In this document: piece by piece, positions 14,621 to 27,011 of the stretch | Numbering within the stretch: position 1 is the first letter of the stretch | Layout: the number at the start of each line of letters is the position of its first letter | The notes under the pieces: model-generated | What the model saw: the letters and a program-made list of their open reading frames with translations, nothing else | Database searches by the model: none | What the model was told of the DNA's origin: nothing | NCBI GenBank assembly: GCA_037179515.1 | Contig: JAXCGZ010015156.1 | Coordinates: forward strand, 62,001-126,000 | Reading direction: 5' to 3' | From: Halocaridina rubra | Lineage: Eukaryota; Arthropoda; Malacostraca; Decapoda; Atyidae | Length of the DNA stretch: 64,000 bases | Program-made: the position numbers and the translations under genes

Positions 14621-15828
14621 GTGTGTGTGTTTAATTGCCTAATTATGCTTACGGGAAAGAGTCCCATGCTTGTAACACCCTGTCCCACAATTGGTTCGAT
14701 TATTGTACTTTGTGATCCGTATCATACTTGTCCTTAAAACTATGTATTGAGTTATCATTAACTACCTCCTTGCTTAATGAATTCCAATCATCAACTACTC
14801 TTACACTAAAAAAGTACTTCCTTACATCATGCAAAGAAGTTTTCATGCAAAGTTTCAAACCATGACCTCTACTTCTAGTCCCAGCCATATCAAAATATCG
14901 ATACCTATCCACTCTATCATAACCATGCAGGGATTTAAAAACCAACACCATATCCCCCATCATTCTTCTAGCTTGGGGTTGTAAGTCTAATTCCCTCAGC
15001 TTTTCATCATAACTGACATTGCGTATTTCTGGCACCAGATTCGTGGCATGACTTTGAACTTTTTCCAACTTAACTATGTGCTTTTTCAAGTGCGGATTCC
15101 AAAAGGTGGTTACATATTCAAGCTTTGGTCTCACATAGGATACATAAATATATCTGAACATTTCCTTGTAAATGAACCTGAAGGCTACCCTTACATTTGC
15201 TAAGAAAGCATATGCTACCATTACTACGCCATTTATATAAATTTCTGGAGACAAATCTGCAAGCATGTTTACTCCAAGCTCTGTCTCAATCTCTGTCTCT
15301 TGAAATTCTGCTCTTGCTATTAAATATTCAAGCTTGGGCCTTCTTGCACTTGTACCCATTCTCATTACCTTGCATTTAGAAGTATTGAATTTCATTAACC
15401 GCCTTTCTGGCTACTCATGCAGACTACTTAGGTCTTCCTGAAATTCTCTACCCTTTTTCTTGACTCTTCCTTTATTCACAATCCTTGCATAATCTGCAAG
15501 TATATTCATGAATGAATTTACAGACTCTGGTAGGTTATTTACATATACAAGGGACACAAGGGGCCCTAAAACTGAACCCTTTGGAGCTCCACTACTAACC
15601 CTTCTACATTCAGACACTGAGTGTCTTATTCTAACCCTCTGTTCCCTTCCTACTAAAAAGAGTTTCTATCCATTCCATGACATTTCCACATATTTTCGAC
15701 ATTGCTTGCAGCTTCTTAATAAGTCTCTTGAGTGGGACTGTATTAAATGCCTTCTGGAAGTCTCAGAATATGCACTCTGCCCACACCTTTTTTTTCTGTA
15801 AGATTCAGCTTACCTCATCATAAAATTT

Positions 15829-15829
15829 C

Positions 15830-15923
<94 letters not shown>

Positions 15924-16106
15924 TAAACCTTTATTTCCATTTCAATACAATGGGTATTCGTCAGCCAGGGCAAGCCCCAACTCCCCACTGTGGTGTCCAA
16001 CCACAGCAGTTCCTGCCAGTAAACAGCTTAAACTCTCGGTCTTGGACGGGAACCGATCTTTCGACCTCGTGAATGCGAAGCCAGCACATTACCACTGTAC
16101 TAGCCA
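15829..16106 (-). mobile_element. tRNA-derived SINE with (TTA)n tail inserted in copy A4
   Basis: On the minus strand the insert begins ATGGCTAGTACAGTGGTAAT, which fits an RNA polymerase III A box (TAGTACAGTGG), followed about 40 bases later by GGTTCCCGTCC, an imperfect B box. The body ends GGAAATAAAGGTTTATTATT and runs into about 32 TTA units at 15831-15926. The empty site is seen in copy A5 (TTCTAATAAGTTTG near 18283), which shows this is a clean insertion of about 280 bases. The duplication is blurred because target and tail are both TAA-like. The parental tRNA is not identified. Confidence 0.7.
15831..15926. repeat. (TAA)n tail microsatellite of the SINE
   Basis: About 32 trinucleotide units, directly at the 3' end of the SINE on the minus strand. 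It probably grew from the SINE tail. Confidence 0.95.
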
Positions 16107-17087
16107 TAAGTTTGTTACTGTTGATCTACCTTCTCTGAAGCCATATTGTCTCACAGACAATTAGTTGAAGGATTCCAAGTGAAGAGAAATGTGTTTACTT
16201 AGTAGTTTCACCATAATTTTGCAAGCTATGCTGGTCAAAGAAATAGGTCTATAATTTAGAGCCGTATCCCTCCTTCCCTTTTTGAAGATAGGTATCACGT
16301 TTGCTTGTTTCCAGCATCTTGGAATTTCCCCTGACTCCAGTGACTTTTTAAATATGATACTTAGTGCCACTGATATTGAGTTTGTGCATTTTTTAAGTAC
16401 TTGAGGGGATATATCATCAGGACCTGTAGCTTTATGGACATCTAACTCCATCAGCGCTTTGCATACCTCTGTGGCTGTAAGGTTGATGTTCTCTAATACC
16501 GGCCCGTGATCTTCTATCTCTGCAATTTGAGGGGGTGGGGTATTTTCTACTGTAAATACTGACTGAAACTCCATGTTCAATTCTTTGCAGACCTCTTCAT
16601 CCGTCTCAGTGATACTTCCATCCGCTCTCTTAAACCTTAAAACCTGTTCTTTCACCTTCAGTTTTCCTCTGATAAAGTTGTGGAAAAGCTTGGGATTTTC
16701 CTTAGCCTTCCTGGTGATGTCCCTTTCATAGGCTCTCTCTGCTTCTCTTCTTTTACTTAGGTAATCATTTCTTGCTCTTTTGTAGGTTTGCCAGGCATTT
16801 ATGTTTTTTCTCCTCCTATACCTTTTCCAGCATTTGTCTCGCCACTCCTTAGCTCTTTTACACTCATTATTGAACCATTTCTCTCTGGCATGAATTACAC
16901 CTACTTTGGTGACAGGTATGCAGCAATCTACTATCTTCCCTTATTTCTCACAAAAGATGTCGTACATTTCTTGTACCAATTTGTTGTAATATAAGGTTCT
17001 CCAGTCAATAACTGCAAAAAGCTCATTCATTTTGATGTAATCTCCTTTCAGATAGTTCCTCCTCATGTTCTCAGTGTGTGTGTGTGT

Positions 17088-19636
17088 GTAATTGCCTAAT
17101 TATGCTTACGGGAAAGAGCCCCATGCTTGTAACACCCTGTCCCATAGTTAGTTCGATTATTGTACTTTGTGATCCGTATCATACTTGTCCTTAAAACTAT
17201 GTATTGAGTTATCATTAGCTACCTCCTTGCTTAATGAATTCCAATCATCAACTACTCTTACACTAAAAAGTACTTCCTTACATCATGCAAAGAAGTTTTC
17301 ATGGAAAGTTTCAAACTATGACCTCTACTTCTAGTCCCAGCCTTATGAAAATATCGATATCTATCCACTCTATCATAACCATGCAGGAATTTAAAAACCA
17401 ACACCATATCCCCCATCATTCTTCTAGCTTGGGGTTGTAAGTCTAATTCCCTCAGCTTTTCATCATAACTGACATTGCGTTTTTCTGGCATCAGATTCGT
17501 GGCATGACTTTAAACTTTTTCCAACTTAACTATGTGCTTTTTCAAGTGTGGATTCCAAAAGGTGGTTACATATTCAAGCCTTGGTCTCACATAGGATACA
17601 TAAATATATCTGAGCATTTCCTTGAAAATGAACCTGAAGGCTACCCTTACATTTGCTAAGAGAGCATATGCTACCATTACTACGCCATTTATATAAATTT
17701 CTGGAGACAAATCTGCAAGCATGTTTACTCCAAGCTCTGTCTCATTCTCTGTCTTTTGAAATTCTGCTCTTGCTATTAAGTATTCAAGCTTGGGCCTTCT
17801 TGCACTTGTACCCATTCTCATTACCTTGCATTTAGAAGTATTGAATTTCATTAACCACCTTTCTGGCCACTCATGCAGACTACTTAGGTCTTCCTAAAAT
17901 TCTCTACCCTTTTTCTTGACTTTTCCTTTATTCACAGTCCTTGCATAATCTGCAAGTATATTCATGAATGAATTTACAGACTCTGGTAGGTTATTTACAT
18001 ATACAAGGGACACAAGGGGCCCTAAAGCTGAACCCTTTGGAACTCCACCACTAACCCTTCTAAATTCAGACACTGAGTGTCTTATTCTAACCCTCTGTTC
18101 CCTTCCTACTAAAAAGAGTTTCTATCCATTCCATGACATTTCCACATATTTTCGACATTGCTTGCAGCTTCTTAATAAGTCTCTTGAGTGGGACTGTATT
18201 AAATGCCTTCTGGAAGTCCAAGAATATGCAATCTGCCCACACCTTTTTTTTCTGTAAGATTCGGCTTACCTCATCATAAAATTCTAATAAGTTTGTTACT
18301 GTTGATATACCTTCTCTGAAGCCATGTTGTCTCACAGACAATTAGTTGAAGGATTCCAAGTGAAGAGAGATGTGTTTATTTAGTAGTTTCACCATAATTT
18401 TGTAAGCTATGCTGGTCAAGGAAATAGGTCTATGGTTTAGAGCCATATCCCTCCTTCCCTTTTTGAAGATAGATACCACATTCACTTGTTTCCAGCATCT
18501 TGGAAACTCTCCTGACTCCAGCGACTTTCCAAATATGATTCTTAGTGCTGCTGATATTGATTCAGCTCATTTCTTAGGTACATTAGGAGATATATCATCT
18601 GGACCTGTAGCTTATGGGCATCTAGCTCCATCAGCACTTTGCATACCTCTGTGGCTGAAAAGATGATATTCTCTAATTCTGGCCCATTACTTCCTATCGC
18701 TGCAATCTGAGGGGGTGGGGTATTTTCTACTGTAATTACTGACTGAAACTCCTTGTTCAGTTCTTCACAGAACTCTTCATCCTTCTCAGTTATGCTTCCA
18801 TCCACTATCGCTTTAGCTTTAAAACTTGTTCTTTTACCTTCAGTTTTCCTTTGATAAAGTTGTGGAAAAGATTGGGTTTTTCTTTAGCCTTCCTGGTGAT
18901 ATCCCTTTCATAGTGTCTCTTTCTATGCCACTCATCTTCTACTTAGACAATAATTTCTTGCTCTTTTATGAGTTTGCCAGGCATTTCTGTTTTTCTTCCT
19001 CCTATACCTTTTCCAGCATTTGTCCCGCCAATCCTTAGCTCTCTTACACTCATTATTGAACCATTTTTCTCTTGCATGAATAACTCTTATTTTGGTGGCT
19101 GGTATGCAACAATATACTATCTTTATTCCTCACAAAAGATGTCGTACAGTTCTTGTAAATATTTGTTGCTAAATAAGGTCGTCCAGTGAATAACAGCAAA
19201 AAGCTCATTCATTTTAATGTAATCTCCTTTCAGATAGTTCCTCCTCATGTCCTCAGTGTCTCTAGTTTTAGGCAGAACATCTTAGATGATATACTCCATC
19301 AACAACACACAGTGGTCACTCTTTTTCAACACATTATCTGTGAATACTAAATCAAGCAGCAATAGCTCATCCCTACCTCTGGCCCTCGTTGGTTCTAGTA
19401 TATGTTGGTGTAGGAAATTCCTTTGTATGCAATCTAGGAATCTTGCCCCTAATGAGTTCCTCCCACTGTGTGGGTCAAGATTTATCCAACCTACTCTCTA
19501 TAATTAAAATCTCCCATAATCAAATCTTATATTTTCTCTCCTCTGCAATGCTAACAACTGAGTTTATGAATTTAATAGTACCTATATGACTTTCCTCATA
19601 AACTTCTAGCCTATGTTGGTTCCATGGTGGGTTATA
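17088..19636 (-). pseudogene. Family A copy A5, 3' portion of an element continued at 25370 (A6)
   Basis: Older-subfamily copy: 3' tail near 17088, C-terminal frames 17258-17491 and 17510-17851, reverse transcriptase core 18087-18341 (RQHGFREGISTVTNL, FLDFQKAFNTVP) and the endonuclease to 19636. Many shifts and stops are present, for instance FADD reads LADY. It stops in the codons of VYNPP at a TA dinucleotide followed by CAGTGCTCACTC. The missing 5' part resumes at 25370 with only about 35 bases lost, so A5 and A6 are one element split by a 5.7-kb block. Confidence 0.8.
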
Positions 19637-19735
19637 CAGTGCTCACTCATTAATCGCGGGAGTTTGGTTTTGGGACCCGCTGCGATTGGTGAAAAATCGA
19701 GAAGTAGGAGCACCATGGCACCAACCGCCCGTTGA
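19637..19735. mobile_element. Terminal part of a mariner/Tigger-type DNA transposon
   Basis: Starts CAGTGCTCACTCATTAATCG directly after a TA, followed by CGGGAGTTTGGTTTTGGGAC and GTGAAAAATCGAGAAGTAG. A CAGT start after TA, an ATTATCGCGG-like stretch and a GACCCGC..GTGAAAAATC segment resemble ends of non-autonomous mariner/Tigger elements. The opposite end is not seen; it is presumably lost. The inner limit is approximate. Confidence 0.5.
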
Positions 19736-19886
19736 AAGACTACGACTGAAGGTATTAGGATGCAACTAGGACTGGTCCAGACAGTTCCAGGTTGAATCTT
19801 CCTTCAGGACGGTTCTTTCCTCATGCCTACATCTACATTGAATATTCTGGCATATTCATTACACATCTCTTGCTATTCCATTACAT
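19736..19886. other. Short unassigned segment sharing about 60 bases with 25304-25367
   Basis: The stretch GAATATTC..ATATTCATTACACATCT at 19838-19896 recurs in the same orientation at 25304-25367, right at the other end of the block inserted into A5/A6. It may be the 5' leader of B1 or a piece of an unknown repeat. Confidence 0.5.
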
Positions 19887-22800
19887 TTGACAAGTCACAA
19901 CATTCTGCACATCTGTCTCATTTACTTTCCTTTTCCTCACATTTTGTCATTATTTATGGAAGGTTCACAACTAATGGCCCCCAGTACCCGGCATAGTGGG
20001 GTGCGAAGAATCTCCGGGGATCGTGTTGACTCCACCATTGGCTTGAGGGCAGACACGCCTGGTGGTAGTAATGGATCTGCTCTTAACCTTGCACCTCCTA
20101 ATAGATCTGCTTCTTTCACTCTTCACTATTCAAACATTCATGGGCTGAACTCTAATCTTTTGTCTGAGGAACAGCACTTGGGCTCTTTCCTCCCTAACCT
20201 CCTCCTCCTATCTGAAACCCAGTTGTCTATACATGCTTCCACTGACCCTTTCCAAATCTCCCACTATAATCTGTATACTCGTTTTCGTTCCAAAGGTGGG
20301 GTCTGTGCTTACTGCAACATTAACACTCCTACTGTGAGGCTCATGGACCTTGAATCTCCTGACTTTGATGTTCTCTGGCTAAAAGTCTATCTCTCCACTA
20401 CCACTATCATCCTTTGCTTCTGCTACTGTTCTCCAAACTCCACCGAGTTTGTATCTTTCTTTGAATATCTCTCCTCGTGCCATGAGTCCTTGCTATCTTC
20501 TCACCCACATGCCGAAGTTCTCTACATTGGAGACTTCAATGTACACCACAGTGGGTGGCTTCATTATTCTCACACTGATGTGGGAGGAAGCGAGGCTCTT
20601 GCTTTCTCTATTACTCATGATCTGGAGCAAATTATTAAACATCCTACTCGTGTTCCTGATCGTCACGAACAAGCTGCTAACATTCTTGACCTTTTTTTTA
20701 CTTCCAACCCTTCAAACTACTCTTATTCCGTGCTTTCCCCTCTTGGTAAATCTAACCACTCCATGATCTCTGTCTCTTCCATTTTCGCTCCCCCACCACC
20801 AATCCCTCCTACTCAACGCCGCCTTTGGCACTTCGAGCGAACTCAATATGAAAATTTGCGTAACTTTCTCTTTGACTTTCCATGGGATGACTACTGCTTT
20901 CGGTCCCGCAACCCTGATCGGGTAGCTGTAAAAGTTGCCGAGATCGTGACCGCGGGAATGGAGGCGTACATCCCCTCTTCTACAAAAACTTTCTCTCCCC
21001 CTAAACCTTGGTTTGACCGTGCCTGCTCCATGGCTATCCAGGCTAGGAATCAGGCTCACCGATCTTACCAAGCCTCTCCTTCCGATTTAACTCGCTCTGC
21101 TTTTATTATAGCTAGGAATCGCTGTACAGCTCAGATTCGAAGGTCTAAGGCTTCCTTTATAAGAAGGAAAGTTGATGACCTTAACTCCTCTCCCACTGAC
21201 AAATGCTTCTGGTCCTAAGCCAAAAACCTCTCCAAAAACTTCTGTAACTCAAGCTTTCCCCCTCTCATTCGTTCTGATGGTTCTATAGCTTGCTCTCCCA
21301 CTGACAAAGCCACTCTCTTTGGCTCTCATTTTTCTGCTAACTCTTCTATCAACGATTCCAGTGCACCTGTTCCTCAGTCTTTGCCCCTCTCTAACCCTAT
21401 GCCCTCCCTTATCCTTTCTTCACGCAAAGTTCATAAGGTTCTTCGCTCACTAAAGACAAACAAGGCATCTGGTCCCGATGGTATCCCTGCAAGGTTCCTT
21501 AAGGAGTTTGCAGATGAACTGGCTCCCGTGCTTTGCCATCTTTTTCGCCTCATTCTGTCAACCAGTATCTATCCTTCATCTTGGAAGCATGCTCTAGTTC
21601 AACCTGTTCCTAAGAAGGGTGACCACTCTATTCCTTCTAACTACCGACCTATTGCTCTAACCTCCTCTATTGCTAAAGTTTTTGAAACTTTGCTCAATAC
21701 TCACTTCTTGAAACGCCTTGAATCTAACTCACTTATCTCCGATCACCAGTACGGCTTCCGCAAGGCAAGATCCACTGGTGATCTCCTGTCCTATCTTACT
21801 CATGTATGGTCATCTTCTCTGAGGAACTATGGGGAATCCTTTGTCGTCGCCCTTGATATCTCTAGGGCTTTTGACAGAGTCTGGCACAAGGCTCTGTTGG
21901 CCAAACTCCCTGCCTATGGCTTTACCCCTTCTTTCTGTTCTCTGATTTCCAGTTTTCTCACTGACCGTTCTATATCTGTAGTTGTTGATGGCGCAACATC
22001 TAGCCCTTTCTCTGTGTCCAGTGGTGTTCCACAGGGCTCTGTTCTTTCACCTACTCTCTTCCTTCTCTTCATCAATGATCTTCTACAGTCCCCATCTTCC
22101 TCTCTTCTTCATGGCTTTGCCGATGATTCTACCCTTCACTTTTCCTCTGCCTTTTCTTCACAACCTTCATCTGTTACTCGTAATCAATCTCGTATCACTC
22201 TTTCTTCTACTCTTAACTCCGATTTGCAGAGAGTATCTGAATGGGGCACTCGAAATTTAGTTAAATTCAATGCCTCCAAGACACAGTTTCTGGCTATCTC
22301 TTTATCTTCTTCTCCTCCTGATAACCCTATTGTCTTCGAAACTAATGAAATTTACCCTCTTAACTCTATCAATATATTAGGAATCCATATAGCCTCTAAC
22401 TTGTCTTGGAGGAATCACATAATCCAAATTTCTAAATCTTCATCCAAAAAATTGGGGGTTTTGTTTCGTTTTCGTTATTACTTTTCCTCATTGCAGTTAC
22501 TTAAAATTTACAAAGGTCTTATCCGCCCCTGCTTAGAATACTGCTCACACATCTGGGGTGCTTCTTCCTTTACTTATCTTCTTGATAGGGTTCAATCTAA
22601 GGCAGTCAGACTCATTAATGATCCTTCTCTTACTTCTAACCTGGGTTCTCTCTCTCTTCGCCGTAAGGTATCTTCCCTTTCGCTTTTCTATCGCTACTAC
22701 TTCCATCGCTGCTCTGATGAGTTGGCGAGTTGCATCCCTCCTCCACTGCCGAGGCCGCGTAACACTCGCCAAGCGGCCTCATCTCACAGGTACTGTGTGG

Positions 22801-22949
22801 AGATTTGTAGCTCGCAGATTGGTCGGTGCAGCGACTGCTTTTTCCCATCTACCTCCAGACTCTGGAACTCTCTTCCTCCTTCTGTCTTTCCTAATTCTTA
22901 TGACCTTTCATCCTTCAAAAAGCAGATCTATCGTCATCTCAAAGCCTAG
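19887..22949 (+). pseudogene. ORF2 of B1: endonuclease-reverse transcriptase, 1021 codons with a single internal stop
   Basis: Endonuclease at codons about 70-310: YSNIHGLNSN, LSETQL, YIGDFNVHHSGW and GKSNHSMIS, where the usual SDH is SNH, which would weaken the active site. Reverse transcriptase at codons about 500-800: [67 protein letters not shown] and the catalytic FADDSTLHF. The C-terminal end LWNSLPPSVFP..LSSFKKQIYRHL is typical of arthropod jockey-like elements. The only stop inside the frame is TAA at 21216-21218; copy B2 has TTA (Leu) at the same place. The first Met at 19887 is probably upstream of the true start. Confidence 0.85.
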
Positions 22950-23143
22950 TCCTCTATATCTCTGGGTCCTCTTTACTTTGACTGTTTTTTCTGTCTGTCG
23001 TTTTCCTTTGTGTGACATTACCTCATCTCTGCCTTGCCCTTAACTTTTTCTTTTCCTTCGTCTTGGTATTTTCTCGTGCCCGGGCTTTTGTTGATGAGGG
23101 CAGTTTCTGCCTATCCCGGTGTCACACTCTTAAAAAAAAAAAA
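19887..23143 (+). mobile_element. Jockey-like non-LTR retrotransposon B1 (family B)
   Basis: A plus-strand element with one long ORF2-type frame, a pyrimidine-rich 3' UTR (22950-23131) and a short poly(A) (23132-23143). The C-rich, T-rich coding strand is strikingly unlike family A. No ORF1 is seen, so it is either 5'-truncated or ORF2 only. The 3' UTR carries GTTGATGAGGGCAGTTTCTG and GGTGTCACACTC, both kept in the second copy B2 at 36600-36650. Clade is by eye; I-like or other jockey-superfamily members are alternatives. Confidence 0.8.
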
Positions 23144-23244
23144 TATTTATTATAGGTATTTTACATTTATTTTTACCTTTACTGTATAAAGCCTTCCTGC
23201 ACTGTCAACAAACCACCCTTTACTTTATTAATAACAGCGCACAA
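23144..23244. other. Short AT-rich spacer
   Basis: Follows the B1 poly(A) and precedes the tandem-repeat block. Nothing recognised. Confidence 0.5.
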
Positions 23245-24840
<1,596 letters not shown>

Positions 24841-25369
24841 CAAGCAAACAAACATTTCTTTCTATTTTTGTACAATGGTTATTCATCTAAGATTAAAAGT
24901 TACTCATAAGTAGACTTGTAATTGAACTAATAAGTAAGAGGATAATACATACAGTTAAATTAAATGTAGCTCTTCTATAAAGTAATAATGCTGTAATAAA
25001 AATGTTGACAATAATGTTGATAATAAAGTAGTAATAATAACACTCAATACAGTATCATTATTATTGGCATCATCACCATATTTGTTTTCCTTACAACGAG
25101 AATAATTAGTTCTTAACTTAGAGAACAGAGAAGTCGATATCAGTTTACATATAGAGAGGTCAGTGTTTAGGGAAATTGCATTAAATCATTAAGTTTAGTC
25201 TATGTGTGAGCAGCAACTATTTGTCCAAGAGAAAACTATTTAGATTGTCTTTGAAAGCTGCGAAGGAGGATTCATTTTTAAGATGGCTCATGGCACCAGC
25301 TATACTGAATATTCAAGGATATTCATTACACATCTTTTATAATCCCTTCACATCTGACAGGTCATTATT
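24841..25369. other. AT-rich unassigned segment
   Basis: Contains TAATAA-rich stretches and ends with the 60-base sequence shared with 19838-19896. No gene, element end or open frame of note. Confidence 0.5.
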
Positions 25370-27005
25370 ATGCAAGCAACAAGAAATTCCTTTAACTCAC
25401 TTTCTATAGCTGTTTATTTCTTCAACTTGAAATATTTCACTTATGGGCAGTGCTATCCCTCCACCAGTCCTCTCAGATCTTTCAACCCTTAATATTCTCA
25501 AGCCCTTAGGAAAAACTGCAATAATGTTTATGTCCTATCTTAACTTAGTCTCTATAACCGCTACTATTTTTGCCTTACTGTTATTAATCCTATCCTTTAA
25601 TTCTCCTGCCTTACCAGCTATTCCATCAGTATTTGTGAACAGCAATCTTAATGAGGCTCCATCCCCTGATCTTTCATTATTTTCTTTTTCCCTCCTTTGT
25701 CTGGAAGAACTCTGACAGACATTTTTCTTCTCTTTTTTCATTTATAACCTTAATTAACCTTCTAGTATCTTTCAACAAGTTTGCGATCCTTTCCATCTCT
25801 TCCTGTGTTCTGAATGGTCTTGTAGTTCTATGTTGACAAGATATCAAGATTACCACAATATCATTTAAGGTATTAAATGAGGCAAAATTCATTAATTTTC
25901 AAGCAATTTTATGTATCGAAAATGAACAGACCAAACGTATCACACTAGATGAAAAGGCGGCAATACAGAGTCAGTGTTGCCATAAAACAGAAAACCAAAA
26001 CAACGTACAGTTCGTTATGACAAAAAGAAGCAAAATTAAGGGATCAGTTTAGAACAACAACAAAATTATTAATAAATAAAGTGAAATATATATATCAATT
26101 AATAAATAAATTAATACATAAATAAAGAAGACATATATCATACCACTACAACACTCCAAATAAAGAAAGAAAATACACTATGCCACTACAGTCTAATGAA
26201 AACTGTTTTTAATTTTTGAAGTTTTGTTTGCATCTTTTTCGCTCATCAGTATTTCTCTACATGTGTCTCCTCTCTCAAAGATTACTTTTGTTGGCCTATC
26301 CTTTCCCTCCATAGAATATTTACCAAGTTGGTTGATGTTTACAATATCCTCTGAACCACACAATACTCCAATCTTCCTTATCAGGTCTAAAATCTTAGCT
26401 TTATTTTCATCAAGTCTCCCCTGCCATGTTGACGCCTGGGGTTCACTTATGCCTGAGATTACCACTGTCTTCTCTTTATCAAGTGCCTGTTTAATCAGTG
26501 GATTAGCCCTTTCCATCACAACGTCTTTCATTTTTTATATTTCTGTTTCTTTATAGACAGCTGTTTGTATGTTTTCCAATGCCACCACCCTCACAGCCTC
26601 TTTTACTGCCACATTCCCCTTTAGTGCATCTACAAAGGAAGTTTTCATGGCATCATGTTCCGTATTCAGCTCCTGAATCTCTTTTCTAAACTGTTCAATG
26701 TCTCCTTTATCTAGACATTCCAATCTGCAATATCGTCTCTCTCATAAGAAAGCAGCTAACTAACATTTAATTCATTCAGGTTGTCATTCATCTGCTTGTT
26801 GTTTCCTTCTAGTTTAGAAATTCTGGTTTCTACTTCACTTTTTTCCCTTCCAACTTCTTTATTCGTTTTTCTAGTTCTTTTTTCTCTCCTGCCCTTGTGC
26901 CTTATTTGCTTCCTCCAAAAATCTTGTATTCTCTCAGTGTTTCATTCTCTTTCATTTCTCTATCCATATTCCGAACTTTGTCATCCATGTTTATTACAAG
27001 TGTGT
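25370..27005 (-). pseudogene. Family A copy A6: ORF1 and ORF2 start, the 5' part of the element begun as A5
   Basis: From low to high coordinate it holds the first hundred or so codons of ORF2 (25370-25740), the ORF1/ORF2 spacer and ORF1 to about 27005. ORF1 pieces include VVISGISEPQASTWQGRL, IVNINQLGKYSMEGKDRP and VIFERGDTCREILMS (26193-26531), and a decayed coiled coil to 27000. A 370-base insert lies at 25821-26190. It is truncated at the 3' side, unusual for a LINE copy, because the rest is A5 on the other side of the inserted block. The 5' end runs into TGTGTCCAGGTGTGTGTG. Confidence 0.78.
25821..26190. mobile_element. Solo-LTR-like insert with 4-base duplication
   Basis: A 370-base insert in ORF1 of A6, flanked by GTCT on both sides (25817-25820 and 26191-26194). 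It begins TGTAGTTCTATG and ends GCCACTACA, giving the TG...CA ends and short inverted TGTAGT/ACTACA expected of a long terminal repeat. The inside is A-rich with several AATAAA signals (26067-26160). A small DNA transposon is the alternative. No matching LTR was recognised at the gag-pol element at 32246-38228. Confidence 0.55.
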
Positions 27006-27011
27006 CCAGGT

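Larger units (their letters stand above)
14631..17075 (-). pseudogene. Family A copy A4 (older subfamily), ORF2 remnants, interrupted by a SINE
   Basis: A divergent copy whose 3' UTR reads AATTATGCTTACGGGAAAGA and whose C-terminal frame is 14700-15395 (KFNTSKCKVMRMGTSARRPK through VRVVDDWNSLSKEVVN). The catalytic box reads LADY, so it is inactive. The reverse transcriptase N-terminal part is open at 16161-16655 and the endonuclease C-terminal part follows to 17075. Between them, at 15829-16106, a SINE with a (TAA)n tail is inserted. The 5' breakpoint in CTCAGTGTG is identical to that of A3. Confidence 0.8.

Noticed and set aside
16020..16106. tRNA-like segment considered as a functional tRNA gene
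   Set aside because: The B box is imperfect, no complete cloverleaf could be drawn, and it is joined to a SINE body and tail.
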